DNA from: Nocardioides sp.
GTDB lineage: Bacteria; Actinomycetota; Actinomycetes; Propionibacteriales; Nocardioidaceae
NCBI GenBank assembly: GCA_025924815.1
Contig: JAICHQ010000025.1
Span: 1-37,868, forward strand
Direction: 5' to 3'
Length of the DNA: 37,868 nt
Numbering within the stretch: the stretch's first letter is position 1; the number at the start of each line of letters is the position of its first letter. Positions 1-7,261 of this stretch are shown piece after piece. The position numbers and the translations under genes are program-made. Under the pieces are notes generated by a model, which saw nothing but the letters and a program-made list of their open reading frames with translations, was not told the origin of the DNA and did no database searches.

Positions 1-91
1 AATCTGAACCAACAATCCCACCCCCCACCCACACACCAAACGGCGGGGGACTCCGGGACCACATGGTCACTACAGGACAACGGTTCACCAC
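1..91 (+). other. 23S-5S rRNA intergenic spacer (partial)
   Basis: This stretch sits directly upstream of the 5S rRNA and has no convincing coding potential. It is relatively A/C-rich compared with the neighbouring genes. By position it is the internal spacer of an rRNA operon whose 16S and 23S genes lie outside the window; the 23S end itself is not recognisable here. Confidence 0.6.
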
Positions 92-210
92 GTTACGGCG
101 GCCACAGCGACAGGGAAACACCCGGCACCATCCCGAACCCGGAAGTTAAGCCAGCCAGCGCCGATGGTACTGCACCCGACAGGATGTGGGAGAGTAGGAC
201 GCCGCCGAAC
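92..210 (+). rRNA. rrf: 5S ribosomal RNA
   Basis: The sequence matches an actinobacterial 5S rRNA. It begins GTTACGGCGG and contains the conserved segments CCGAACCCGGAAGTTAAG, GCCGATGGTACTGC and GGGAGAGTAGGACGCCGCC. The 5' and 3' ends (GTTACGGCGG and CCGCCGAAC) pair to form helix I with one bulged A. Its length of about 119 nt is normal. A strong hairpin follows 10 nt downstream, so this looks like the last gene of the rRNA operon. Confidence 0.95.
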
Positions 211-219
211 ACTATTATC

Positions 220-255
220 CCGATGGGGGCCATCTGTTCAGATGGCCCCCATCGG
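220..255 (+). terminator. rRNA operon terminator hairpin
   Basis: A 16-bp uninterrupted stem (220-235 pairing with 240-255) closes on a GTTC tetraloop, 10 nt after the 5S rRNA. There is no U tract afterwards, which is common for actinobacterial terminators. The next gene starts 55 bp downstream. Confidence 0.8.
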
Positions 256-310
256 CCATGTGGGGATCGGATGGCAATTACCGGTCCCGTTTTCGCGAGG
301 AGTGAGTGAC

Positions 311-1171
311 GTGCCAGACGGCGGACGACGAGCACCGGCCGGCGGAGGCCGTGGCGCACCCGGCGGCCGTGGTGGGTCCGGCGGCCGCGACCAGCGGCGT
401 GGCCAGGGCGGCAAGCCCGGCGGTCGCGCTCCGCGGAAGGACTGGTCGCGTCCGGCCGACCGGCAGCAGGTGCCGCGCACCGAGGAGCAGGCGCGTTACG
501 ACGGTCCGCCCATCCCGGAGGAGATCACCGGCCGCGAGCTCGACCGCAGCGTCTCCGGTCAGCTCAAGGGCCTGCCCGACAAGCTCGCGCTTCGGGTGGC
601 TCGCCACCTGGCCGCCGCCGGTCTCCTGATCGACAGCGACCCGGAGACGGCCTACCAGCACACCCTCGCGGCCCGCGCCCGGGCCTCCCGGCTCGCGGTG
701 GTGCGCGAGGCGACGGGGGAGGCGGCGTACGCCGCGGGGCACTACGCCGAGGCGCTGGCCGATCTCCGCGCAGCCAAGCGGATGAACGGCGCGACCGACT
801 ACCTCCCGATCATGGCCGACTGCCACCGCGCCCTCGGGCAGCCCGAGCAGGCGCTGAAGCTGGCCAGGAGCCCTGCCGTGGCGCACTTCGGCTCGGCGGC
901 CAGGGCCGAGATGACGCTGGTCGAGGCGGGCGCCCGCCGCGACCTCGGCCAGCTGGACGCCGCGATCCGCACCCTCGAGCTCGCGCCGCTGCAGTCCCAG
1001 AGCCGCGAGTCCTGGGTGGTGCGGCTGCGCTACGCCTACGCCGACACGCTGGAGGCTGCCGGCCGCGACACCGACGCCCTGGCGTGGTTCCACCGGACCC
1101 ACGCGGTCGACTCCCAGCAGCTGACCGACGCCGGCGAGCGGGCGGAGGCCCTGGAGAAGCGGCTCGACTGA
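311..1171 (+). CDS. TPR-like repeat protein with Arg/Gly-rich N-terminal tail
   Basis: Predicted protein of 286 aa. The first ~55 residues are a disordered, strongly basic tail rich in RG, GGR and GGRG steps. Residues ~75-280 are an alanine/leucine-rich helical array of the tetratricopeptide type (for example AAYAAGHYAEALADLRAAKR, then repeats around QPEQAL and GQLDAAIRTLE). TPR arrays are protein-interaction scaffolds and no catalytic motif is seen. I chose GTG 311 because GAGGAG (297-302) lies 8 nt upstream; the frame stays open back into the 5S rRNA, but an earlier start would overlap the terminator. The gene directly follows the rRNA operon terminator. The RGG-like tail suggests nucleic-acid binding, which is inference. 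The specific function is unknown. Confidence 0.8.
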   Translation: MPDGGRRAPAGGGRGAPGGRGGSGGRDQRRGQGGKPGGRAPRKDWSRPADRQQVPRTEEQARYDGPPIPEEITGRELDRSVSGQLKGLPDKLALRVARHLAAAGLLIDSDPETAYQHTLAARARASRLAVVREATGEAAYAAGHYAEALADLRAAKRMNGATDYLPIMADCHRALGQPEQALKLARSPAVAHFGSAARAEMTLVEAGARRDLGQLDAAIRTLELAPLQSQSRESWVVRLRYAYADTLEAAGRDTDALAWFHRTHAVDSQQLTDAGERAEALEKRLD

Positions 1172-1235
1172 CCGGTTCGCGGCTGCTGGCGTTTCGCTGT
1201 CCCATCGGTCACAATGTCTCCATAACTTCACATCC

Positions 1236-1249
1236 GTCACGTGCGTGAC
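1236..1249. promoter_or_regulatory. perfect palindrome upstream of the DUF3145 gene
   Basis: GTCACG-TG-CGTGAC is a perfect inverted repeat (6-bp arms, 2-bp spacer) 68 bp before the GTG of the DUF3145 gene. A TANNNT hexamer, TAACTT (1223-1228), lies just upstream and could be a -10 element, so the palindrome would fall near the transcription start. The binding protein is unknown; the half-site GTGAC resembles but does not match the CRP-type TGTGA-N6-TCACA arrangement. Confidence 0.35.
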
Positions 1250-1316
1250 CCCTCGTCGGTCGCTGAGCCCGCTGGGGAAGGCGTCGCTCCGATGCCGCTG
1301 ATGAAGGAGATCCACG

Positions 1317-1841
1317 GTGACCGCACACATCGCCAGCCGCCCTGCCCCGACGACGCGGGGCGTGCTGTACGTGCACTCCGCGCCCTCGGCGCTGTGCCCT
1401 CATCTGGAGTGGGCCGTCGGGGGCGTGCTGGGTGCTGCCGTCAGCCTGGAGTGGTCGCCGCAACCGGCCCAGGGTGGCTGCTACCGCGCGGAGCTCTCCT
1501 TCGCCGGGGAGCCCGGCACGGCGGCCGCGATCGCGTCCGCCCTGCGCGGGTGGAACCACCTGCGCTTCGAGGTGACCGAGGACCCCACCTCGGCGTCCGA
1601 GGGGGCGCGCTACTCCTACACCCCCGACCTGGGCGTCTTCCACGCTGTCACCGGCCTGCACGGCGACATCATGATCCCCGAGGACCGGCTCAAGGCCGCC
1701 GTGGTCAAGGCCGCCCTGGGTGACACGACCCTGCTGCTCGAGGTCGACAAGCTGCTCGGAAAGCCCTGGGACGACGAGCTGGAGACGTTCCGGCACGCCG
1801 GTGAGGGCGCCCCGGTGCGGTGGCTCCACCAGGTGGTGTGA
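1317..1841 (+). CDS. DUF3145 domain-containing protein
   Basis: Predicted protein of 174 aa that carries the signature opening of the actinobacterial DUF3145 family (GVLYVHSAPSALCPHLEWAV) and covers the family length. It is probably cytosolic, with no signal peptide or membrane segment, and its biochemical role is not established. The GTG start at 1317 is supported by AAGGAG (1304-1309) 7 nt upstream. DUF3145 genes are found beside the fab cluster in several actinobacteria; here the gene converges on the end of that operon (accD) and is separated from it by a hairpin. Confidence 0.9.
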   Translation: MTAHIASRPAPTTRGVLYVHSAPSALCPHLEWAVGGVLGAAVSLEWSPQPAQGGCYRAELSFAGEPGTAAAIASALRGWNHLRFEVTEDPTSASEGARYSYTPDLGVFHAVTGLHGDIMIPEDRLKAAVVKAALGDTTLLLEVDKLLGKPWDDELETFRHAGEGAPVRWLHQVV

Positions 1842-1849
1842 CCCCAGCC

Positions 1850-1866
1850 GCCGGCGTCACGCCGGC
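1850..1866. terminator. bidirectional terminator hairpin between DUF3145 and accD
   Basis: GCCGGCG-TCA-CGCCGGC forms a 7-bp, fully G/C stem with a 3-nt loop. It fills the 29-bp gap between two convergent stop codons, the position expected for a shared terminator. No U tract is present. Confidence 0.55.
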
Positions 1867-1870
1867 CTGA

Positions 1871-3304
1871 TCAGAGCGGGATGTTGCCGTGGCCGCCGCG
1901 GCGCACGCCATCGGCCTGGACGCAGTCGTCGATCGCCCGGGCGATGGCGCTGCGCGTACGGGAGGGCTCGACCACCTCGTCGACCACTCCGATCTCCTGG
2001 GCCTTGTCGACGCCGCCGGCCAACCGCTCGTGCTCGGCGGCGAGCTCGGCCTCGACCTGCGGCCGGATCTCCGGGGAGACCTCGGCCAGCTTGCGCCGGT
2101 GCAGGATGCGGATCGCGGCCACCGGACCCATCACCGCCACCTCGGCGCCCTTCCAGGCGAAGACCCGGGTGGCGCCGAGCGCGCGGGAGTTCATCGCGAT
2201 GTAGGCGCCGCCGTAGGTCTTGCGGGTGATCAGGGTGACCCGGGGGACGACGCACTCGCCGAACGCGTGCAGCAGCTTCGCGCCCCGGCGGACGACGCCG
2301 TCCCACTCCTGGCCGACGCCAGGGAGGTAGCCGGGCACGTCGACCAGCACGATCAGCGGGATCCCGAGGGCATCGCACAGCCGCACGAACCGTGACGCCT
2401 TCTCGGCCGACAGCGAGTCCAAGCAGCCACCGAGTCGGAGCGGGTTGTTGGCCACGACGCCGACGGTCCGTCCGCCGAAGCGGCCGAGCGCGGTCACGAT
2501 GTTCGGGGCCCAGCGCTCGTGGAGCTCCTGCATGCTGCCCTCGTCGAGCACCGCGTCGACCAGCGGGTGAACGTCGTAGGCCCGCTTCTTCGACTCGGGC
2601 AGCACCTGGGCCAGGTCACGGTCGTCCACGGCCGCGACGTCGAGGTCGCCCTGGTCGCCCAGCAGTGAGGCGACGATGCGCGCTCGCTCGAGGGCTTCCG
2701 CCTCGCTGTCGGTGAGGATGTGGACGACGCCCGAGCGGCGGCCGTGGGGCTCGGGACCGCCCAGGCGCAGCATGTCGACGTCCTCCCCGGTGACCGAGCG
2801 GACGACGTCGGGACCGGTCACGAAGATCCGGCCGCCGGGACCCAGGATGACCACGTCGGTCAGTGCCGGGCCGTACGCCGCCCCGCCCGCCGCCGGGCCG
2901 AGCACCACCGAGATCTGGGGGATCTTGCCCGATGCCTGCGTCATCACCTGGAAGATCCGGCCGACCGCGTGCAGCGAGAGCACGCCTTCGGCGAGCCGGG
3001 CGCCACCGGAGTGCCAGAGCCCGATGATCGGCACCTGGTCGATCATCGCCCGGTGATAGGCGTCGACGACCACGCGGCACCCGAGGTCTCCCATCGCGCC
3101 ACCCATCACCGTGGCGTCGGAGCAGAACGCGACGACCCGGCGCCCGTTGACGTGGCCCACCGCGGCCAGCATGCCCGAGTCGTCGATCGGCGTGAACGGC
3201 TCCATCGAGCCCTCGTCCATCAGCGCCGTGAGCCGATGGATCGGATGGCGCGGGTCCTCCTCGCGCGGGGGCCTGGTGACGGGCTTGGTGTCGGTGGTGG
3301 TCAT
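1871..3304 (-). CDS. accD: acyl-CoA carboxylase beta subunit (carboxyltransferase), AccD6-like
   Basis: Predicted protein of 477 aa. It transfers CO2 from carboxybiotin to acetyl-CoA and/or propionyl-CoA, giving the malonyl-CoA used by the fab genes upstream. It has the two-lobed crotonase-like carboxyltransferase fold: the N-lobe has GLWHSGGARLAEG and VLGPAAGGAAYGPALTD, and the C-lobe has LVDVPGYLPGVGQE, TRKTYGGAYIAM and AWKGAEVAVMG. Length fits actinobacterial AccD subunits. The ATG at 3304 gives MTTTD; the frame extends upstream, but without family similarity. It is the last gene of the fabD-fabH-acpP-fabF-accD operon, as accD6 ends the mycobacterial fabD-kasA-kasB operon. The biotinylated alpha subunit is not in this window. 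Confidence 0.93.
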   Translation of the reverse strand: MTTTDTKPVTRPPREEDPRHPIHRLTALMDEGSMEPFTPIDDSGMLAAVGHVNGRRVVAFCSDATVMGGAMGDLGCRVVVDAYHRAMIDQVPIIGLWHSGGARLAEGVLSLHAVGRIFQVMTQASGKIPQISVVLGPAAGGAAYGPALTDVVILGPGGRIFVTGPDVVRSVTGEDVDMLRLGGPEPHGRRSGVVHILTDSEAEALERARIVASLLGDQGDLDVAAVDDRDLAQVLPESKKRAYDVHPLVDAVLDEGSMQELHERWAPNIVTALGRFGGRTVGVVANNPLRLGGCLDSLSAEKASRFVRLCDALGIPLIVLVDVPGYLPGVGQEWDGVVRRGAKLLHAFGECVVPRVTLITRKTYGGAYIAMNSRALGATRVFAWKGAEVAVMGPVAAIRILHRRKLAEVSPEIRPQVEAELAAEHERLAGGVDKAQEIGVVDEVVEPSRTRSAIARAIDDCVQADGVRRGGHGNIPL

Positions 3305-3371
3305 CTGCGAAGGGCCCCCTCGGGGTGGTGGATGAGACGAAGCCGGGACGCACCGGACCTGGCGGGGCGCA

Positions 3372-4622
3372 TCACACGCTCCCGAAGGCGACGGCGACGT
3401 TGGCACCACCGAAGCCGAAGGAGTTGTTCAGGGCCGCCGCGTCGCCGGCGCGGAGGTCGCGTGCCGTCGTCGGGATGTCGAGCTCCACCTGCGGGTCCTT
3501 GTCGTCCAAATTGATCGTGGGCGGGCTCACCCGGTGGTGGAGGGCGAGCACGGTGGCGATGCCCTCGAGCGCGCCCGCACCGCCGAGCAGGTGACCGGTC
3601 ATCGACTTGGTGCTGGTGACGACGACGTCGTCGGCGTGCGAGCCGAGGGTTGCATGGATCATCAGACCCTCGGCGATGTCGCCCTGCGGGGTCGAGGTGG
3701 CGTGGGCGTTGATGTGGATGATGTCCGAGGGGGAGAGGTCCGACTCCTCGAGGGCGCGCTTGATGGCGCGGGTGCCGCCGCGGCCCTGGGGGTCGGGCTG
3801 GGCGATGTCGTGGGAGTCGGCGGTGATTCCGGCGCCGAGCACCTGGGCGTAGATGTGCGCGCCCCTCGCGAGCGCGTGCTCCTCCGACTCAAGCACCAGC
3901 ACGCCGGCGCCCTCGCCGAGCACGAAGCCGTCACGCGCGGTGTCCCATGGACGGGAGACCGTCGTGGGGTCGCCGGTGTTCTTCGACAATGCCATCATGT
4001 TGGCGAAGGCCGCCATCGGCAGCGGATGGATCGCCGCCTCGGTGCCGCCGGCGAGCACGATGTCGGCACGACCGAGCCGGATCTGGTCGAGCGCCAGTGA
4101 GATCGCCTCGTTGCCCGACGCGCACGCCGAGACCGGGGTGTTCACCGCGGCTCGCGCACCGACGTACAGGCTGATCTGGGCGGCCGGCGCGTTGGGCATC
4201 AGCATCGGCACCGCCAGCGGCGAGACGCGACGCGGTCCCTTCTCCAGCAGCGCGTCGTAGTTGGCCAGCAACGTGGTCACCCCGCCGATGCCGGAGGCCA
4301 TCGCGACCCCGAGGCGCTCCTGGTCGATGTCGGCTCCGTCGAGACCGGAGTCCGCCCAGGCCTCCATCGCCGCCACCATCGCGAACTGCGACGAGCGGTC
4401 GAGACGACGCGCCTTGACCCGCTCCAGCACCTCACTGGGCTCGACGGCGATGCGGCCGGCGATCTTGACCGGCGCGTCGACCGCCCAGTCGTCGTCGAGA
4501 TGACGGACGCCGGACTGGCCCTTGACCATGGCGTCCCAGGTGGTGGCGACGTCGCCGCCGAGGGGGCTGGTGGTGCCCATACCGGTGACGACGACACGCT
4601 TGCGCTGCGCAGCGGCAGTCAT
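3372..4622 (-). CDS. fabF: 3-oxoacyl-ACP synthase II (FabF, elongating condensing enzyme)
   Basis: Predicted protein of 416 aa. It condenses malonyl-ACP with a growing acyl-ACP in type II fatty acid synthesis. The Cys-His-His triad is visible: Cys167 in VSACASGNEA, His in NAHATSTPQGD, and His in KSMTGHLLGGAGALEG. The C-terminal NNSFGFGGANVAV motif is also present. The ATG at 4622 is preceded by GAGGAG at good spacing. Upstream in-frame sequence runs through the acpP region and is non-coding in this frame. It lies between acpP and accD in the operon. KasA/KasB and FabF are related; with only one such gene here, FabF is the safer name. Confidence 0.95.
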   Translation of the reverse strand: MTAAAQRKRVVVTGMGTTSPLGGDVATTWDAMVKGQSGVRHLDDDWAVDAPVKIAGRIAVEPSEVLERVKARRLDRSSQFAMVAAMEAWADSGLDGADIDQERLGVAMASGIGGVTTLLANYDALLEKGPRRVSPLAVPMLMPNAPAAQISLYVGARAAVNTPVSACASGNEAISLALDQIRLGRADIVLAGGTEAAIHPLPMAAFANMMALSKNTGDPTTVSRPWDTARDGFVLGEGAGVLVLESEEHALARGAHIYAQVLGAGITADSHDIAQPDPQGRGGTRAIKRALEESDLSPSDIIHINAHATSTPQGDIAEGLMIHATLGSHADDVVVTSTKSMTGHLLGGAGALEGIATVLALHHRVSPPTINLDDKDPQVELDIPTTARDLRAGDAAALNNSFGFGGANVAVAFGSV

Positions 4623-4693
4623 GGGAGCTCCTCGTGGGTGGGGTGGTGGAGTGACGACGGCGTCCCCCGGGGTCACGGGGGGACGCCTGAGGG

Positions 4694-4939
4694 TCAGCCT
4701 TGGGCGTTCTCGATGAAGGACACGGCGTCGCCGACGGTCTTGAGGTTCTTCACCTCGTCGTCGGGGATGGACACGCCGAACTTCTCCTCGGCGGCCACGA
4801 CGACCTCGACCATGGACAGGGAGTCGACGTCGAGGTCGTCGACGAAGGACTTGTCGAGCTGGACGTCCTCGACGGGGATGCCCGCGACCTCGTTGACGAT
4901 CTCGGCGAGGTCGGCGCGGATCTCTTCGGTGGTGGCCAT
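4694..4939 (-). CDS. acpP: acyl carrier protein
   Basis: Predicted acidic protein of 81 aa. It carries the growing acyl chain on a 4'-phosphopantetheine arm. The attachment serine is Ser40 in the DLDVDSLSMVE motif (canonical DSL). Length, acidity and the four-helix pattern (IPDDEVKNLKTVGDAVSFIE at the end) are typical. The ATG at 4939 has AAAGGAAAG about 9 nt upstream. It lies between fabH and fabF, the usual actinobacterial order. A phosphopantetheinyl transferase gene would be needed in trans and is not in the window. Confidence 0.97.
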   Translation of the reverse strand: MATTEEIRADLAEIVNEVAGIPVEDVQLDKSFVDDLDVDSLSMVEVVVAAEEKFGVSIPDDEVKNLKTVGDAVSFIENAQG

Positions 4940-4989
4940 GGCCGGTCTTTCCTTTCGGTGGGTGATGCCGGGTCGCATCGGGTGGTGGG

Positions 4990-5991
4990 TCACGGCACGG
5001 TGATGACCTGAGCGGCGTACGCCAGGCCGGCACCGAACGCGATCAGCAGCGCGATGTCGCCGCTCTTGGCCTGGCCCTCGTCGATCATCCGATCGAGAGC
5101 CAGGGGGATCGAGGCCGCCGAGGTGTTGCCCTGCTCGGCGATGTCGCGGGCGATGACCACCCGCTCCGGAAGCTTCATGGCCCTGGCCATGGCGTCGATG
5201 ATGCGCATGTTGGCCTGGTGGGGCACGAACACGTCGAGGTCGTCGGGCGCGATGCCGGCCCTGTCGAGGGCCTGCTGGGCGACCTTCGCCATGGTGAACG
5301 AGGCCCAGCGGAAGACCGGGTTGCCCTGCATCGTCAGATAGGGGAGCACCGGGCGGTCCCTCGCGATGATGTCGCGCCAGTCCTCCTTCTGCCGGATCAG
5401 GTCGAACTGCTCGCCGTCGGAGCCCCACACCACCGGACCGATGCCCGGGGTGTCGCTGGGCCCGATCACCGCCGCGCCCGCCCCGTCGGCGAAGATGAAG
5501 GCCGTGCCGCGGTCTTGGAGGTCGGTCAGGTCGGAGAGCCGCTCGACGCCGATCACGAGGGCGTAGCGGACGGCGCCGCCGCGCACCATCTGGTCGGCCA
5601 GGGCGAGGCCGTGGCAGAAGCCGGCGCAGGCGGCCGAGATGTCGAACGCCGCCGGCTGGTCGGCGCCCAGCTCGTAGGCGATCGCCGTCGCGATGGCGGG
5701 GGTCTGGAGCAGGTGGGTGACCGTGGCGACGATGACGCAGTCGATCTGCTCGGCGGCGATGCCAGCGCGGTCGAGCGCCTTGCGCGCCGCCGCGACGGAC
5801 ATCATCTGCACCGTCTCCTCGGGCGTGGCGAACCGGCGCTGCTTGATGCCCGAGCGTTGCTGGATCCACTCGTCGCTGGAGTCGATCGCGTCGACGATCT
5901 CGGCGTTGGGGATGATCCGCGAGGGGCGGTAGCTGCCGACGCCCAGCACGGCGGCGTACGTCGAGCCGGTCTCGGTCGTGATCGTGGCCAT
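4990..5991 (-). CDS. fabH: 3-oxoacyl-ACP synthase III (FabH)
   Basis: Predicted protein of 333 aa. It starts fatty acid synthesis by condensing an acyl-CoA primer with malonyl-ACP. The KASIII triad is complete: Cys122 in ISAACAGFCHGL, His in FVPHQANMRII, and Asn in EQGNTSAASIPLA. The SDEWIQQRSGI motif near residues 39-49 is typical of the family. In actinobacteria FabH commonly takes branched primers, but specificity cannot be read here. Its ATG overlaps the fabD stop codon by one base (TGATG), indicating translational coupling with fabD. Confidence 0.95.
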   Translation of the reverse strand: MATITTETGSTYAAVLGVGSYRPSRIIPNAEIVDAIDSSDEWIQQRSGIKQRRFATPEETVQMMSVAAARKALDRAGIAAEQIDCVIVATVTHLLQTPAIATAIAYELGADQPAAFDISAACAGFCHGLALADQMVRGGAVRYALVIGVERLSDLTDLQDRGTAFIFADGAGAAVIGPSDTPGIGPVVWGSDGEQFDLIRQKEDWRDIIARDRPVLPYLTMQGNPVFRWASFTMAKVAQQALDRAGIAPDDLDVFVPHQANMRIIDAMARAMKLPERVVIARDIAEQGNTSAASIPLALDRMIDEGQAKSGDIALLIAFGAGLAYAAQVITVP

Positions 5992-7175
5992 CACACGGCT
6001 CCTACCGGGTGGAGGCGGACCAGGGGCTGACCCGGGGAGACGAGGTCGCCGTCCTCGACCAGCCACTCGACGACCCGGCCGCCGTGCGGAGCACGCACCT
6101 CGGTCCTCTCGCGGGACCCGGCGACGTCGCCCAGTGCCGTGCCGGGCTCGAGGACGCTGGCCTCACCCGCCTGCTCGGAGCGGTGGAACGTGCCCTTGAC
6201 CGGAGACACCACCATCAGCCAGGTCGGGAACGTGTCGATGACCGACGCCTCGCCGTGCTTGGCGCAGAAGGCGCGGGCGTCATCGAGCTGGTCGGGCGTC
6301 TTGAGGGCGAAGGTGTCGACACCGGGCAGGGCCCGCTTGGCGATGCCGGTGAGGGTGCCGGCGGGCGGCATCTCGAGGACGCCGGAGACGCCGAGGTCGG
6401 ACATCGTCTCCAGGCACAGGTCCCACCGCACCGGCTGCGCGATCTGGCCGACGATGCGCTTGATGATCTCCTGCCCGTCCTGCACGACCTGGCCGTCGCG
6501 GTTGGAGATCCACGGCGTGCGCGCGTCGTGGGTGGACACCGACCGGGCGAGCGTGGCCAGATGACCCACGGCGGGCGCCATGTGCTCGGTGTGGAACGCT
6601 CCGGCCACGCTCAACGGGACCAGGCGTGCCTTGGCCGGCGGATGGTCGGCGAACTGCTGGAGCTGCTCCATGGTGCCGGCGGCCACGATCTGGCCCGGGC
6701 CGTTGGAGTTGGCTGCCACGAGGCCCTGCGCCTCGACGGCCGCGAGCACCTCGTCGGGGTCCCCGCCGAGCACGGCGGTCATCCCGGTCGCGGTGGTGGC
6801 TGCGGCCTCCGCCATCGCCTTGCCGCGCTCGCGGACCAGCACCATCGCCTGCTCCGCGGTGATCGCGCGGGCACCGGCCGCGGCGGCCAGCTCGCCGACG
6901 CTGTGCCCGGCCACCGCGCCGATCTGGCTGAACGCGTCGGCCGGATGCGGGAACAGCTCGAGGGCGGCGATGAGCCCGGTCGCCACCAGCAGCGGCTGGG
7001 CGATCCGGGTGTCGCGGATCGTCTCGGCGTCGGCCTCCGTGCCGTAGTGAGCCAGGTCGAGGCCGGCGACCGTCGAGAGCCAGTGGAAGCGCGAGGCGAA
7101 CCTCGGGTCCTCGAGCCAGGGGGTCAAGAAGCCGGGTGTCTGGGCTCCCTGACCGGGAGCGACGATGACGAGCAC
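5991..7175 (-). CDS. fabD: malonyl-CoA:ACP transacylase FabD with C-terminal degenerate biotinyl/lipoyl-like domain
   Basis: Predicted protein of 394 aa, against about 310 for a usual FabD. Residues 1-~315 are a complete transacylase that moves malonyl from CoA to ACP: GQGAQ near the N-terminus, Ser92 in GHSVGELAAA, and His in AGAFHTEHM. Residues ~321-394 are an added domain of the biotinyl/lipoyl (BCCP) type, starting MVVSPVKGTF and ending with EWLVEDGDLVSPGQPLV. In BCCP the hairpin reads EAMKM; here the aligned stretch is GSRER, so Arg355 replaces the biotin-accepting Lys. The domain is therefore probably structural or a docking module (inference). The GTG at 7175 follows an AAAGGTGGG-type SD. 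It is the first gene of the fab operon. Confidence 0.9.
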   Translation of the reverse strand: MLVIVAPGQGAQTPGFLTPWLEDPRFASRFHWLSTVAGLDLAHYGTEADAETIRDTRIAQPLLVATGLIAALELFPHPADAFSQIGAVAGHSVGELAAAAGARAITAEQAMVLVRERGKAMAEAAATTATGMTAVLGGDPDEVLAAVEAQGLVAANSNGPGQIVAAGTMEQLQQFADHPPAKARLVPLSVAGAFHTEHMAPAVGHLATLARSVSTHDARTPWISNRDGQVVQDGQEIIKRIVGQIAQPVRWDLCLETMSDLGVSGVLEMPPAGTLTGIAKRALPGVDTFALKTPDQLDDARAFCAKHGEASVIDTFPTWLMVVSPVKGTFHRSEQAGEASVLEPGTALGDVAGSRERTEVRAPHGGRVVEWLVEDGDLVSPGQPLVRLHPVGAV

Positions 7176-7244
7176 GGATCCCACCTTTCCGGTTCCCAGG
7201 CCCGCGGTGCGCGTCGGGCGCGCACGAAACTGAACCCTCGATCC

Positions 7245-7261
7245 TTGTAGGTTCCCTACAA
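7245..7261. promoter_or_regulatory. candidate FasR operator in the fabD promoter
   Basis: TTGTAGG-TTC-CCTACAA is a perfect inverted repeat (7-bp arms, 3-bp centre) about 70 bp upstream of the fabD start and overlapping the fasR stop codon. In Streptomyces coelicolor FasR activates the fabD operon from the fasR-fabD junction; the same position here makes FasR the obvious candidate ligand. The assignment to FasR is inference; the palindrome itself is seen. Confidence 0.6.

Noticed and set aside
164..310. Upstream extension of the TPR gene into the 5S rRNA
   Set aside because: It would overlap the 5S rRNA and its terminator; GTG 311 has a proper SD.
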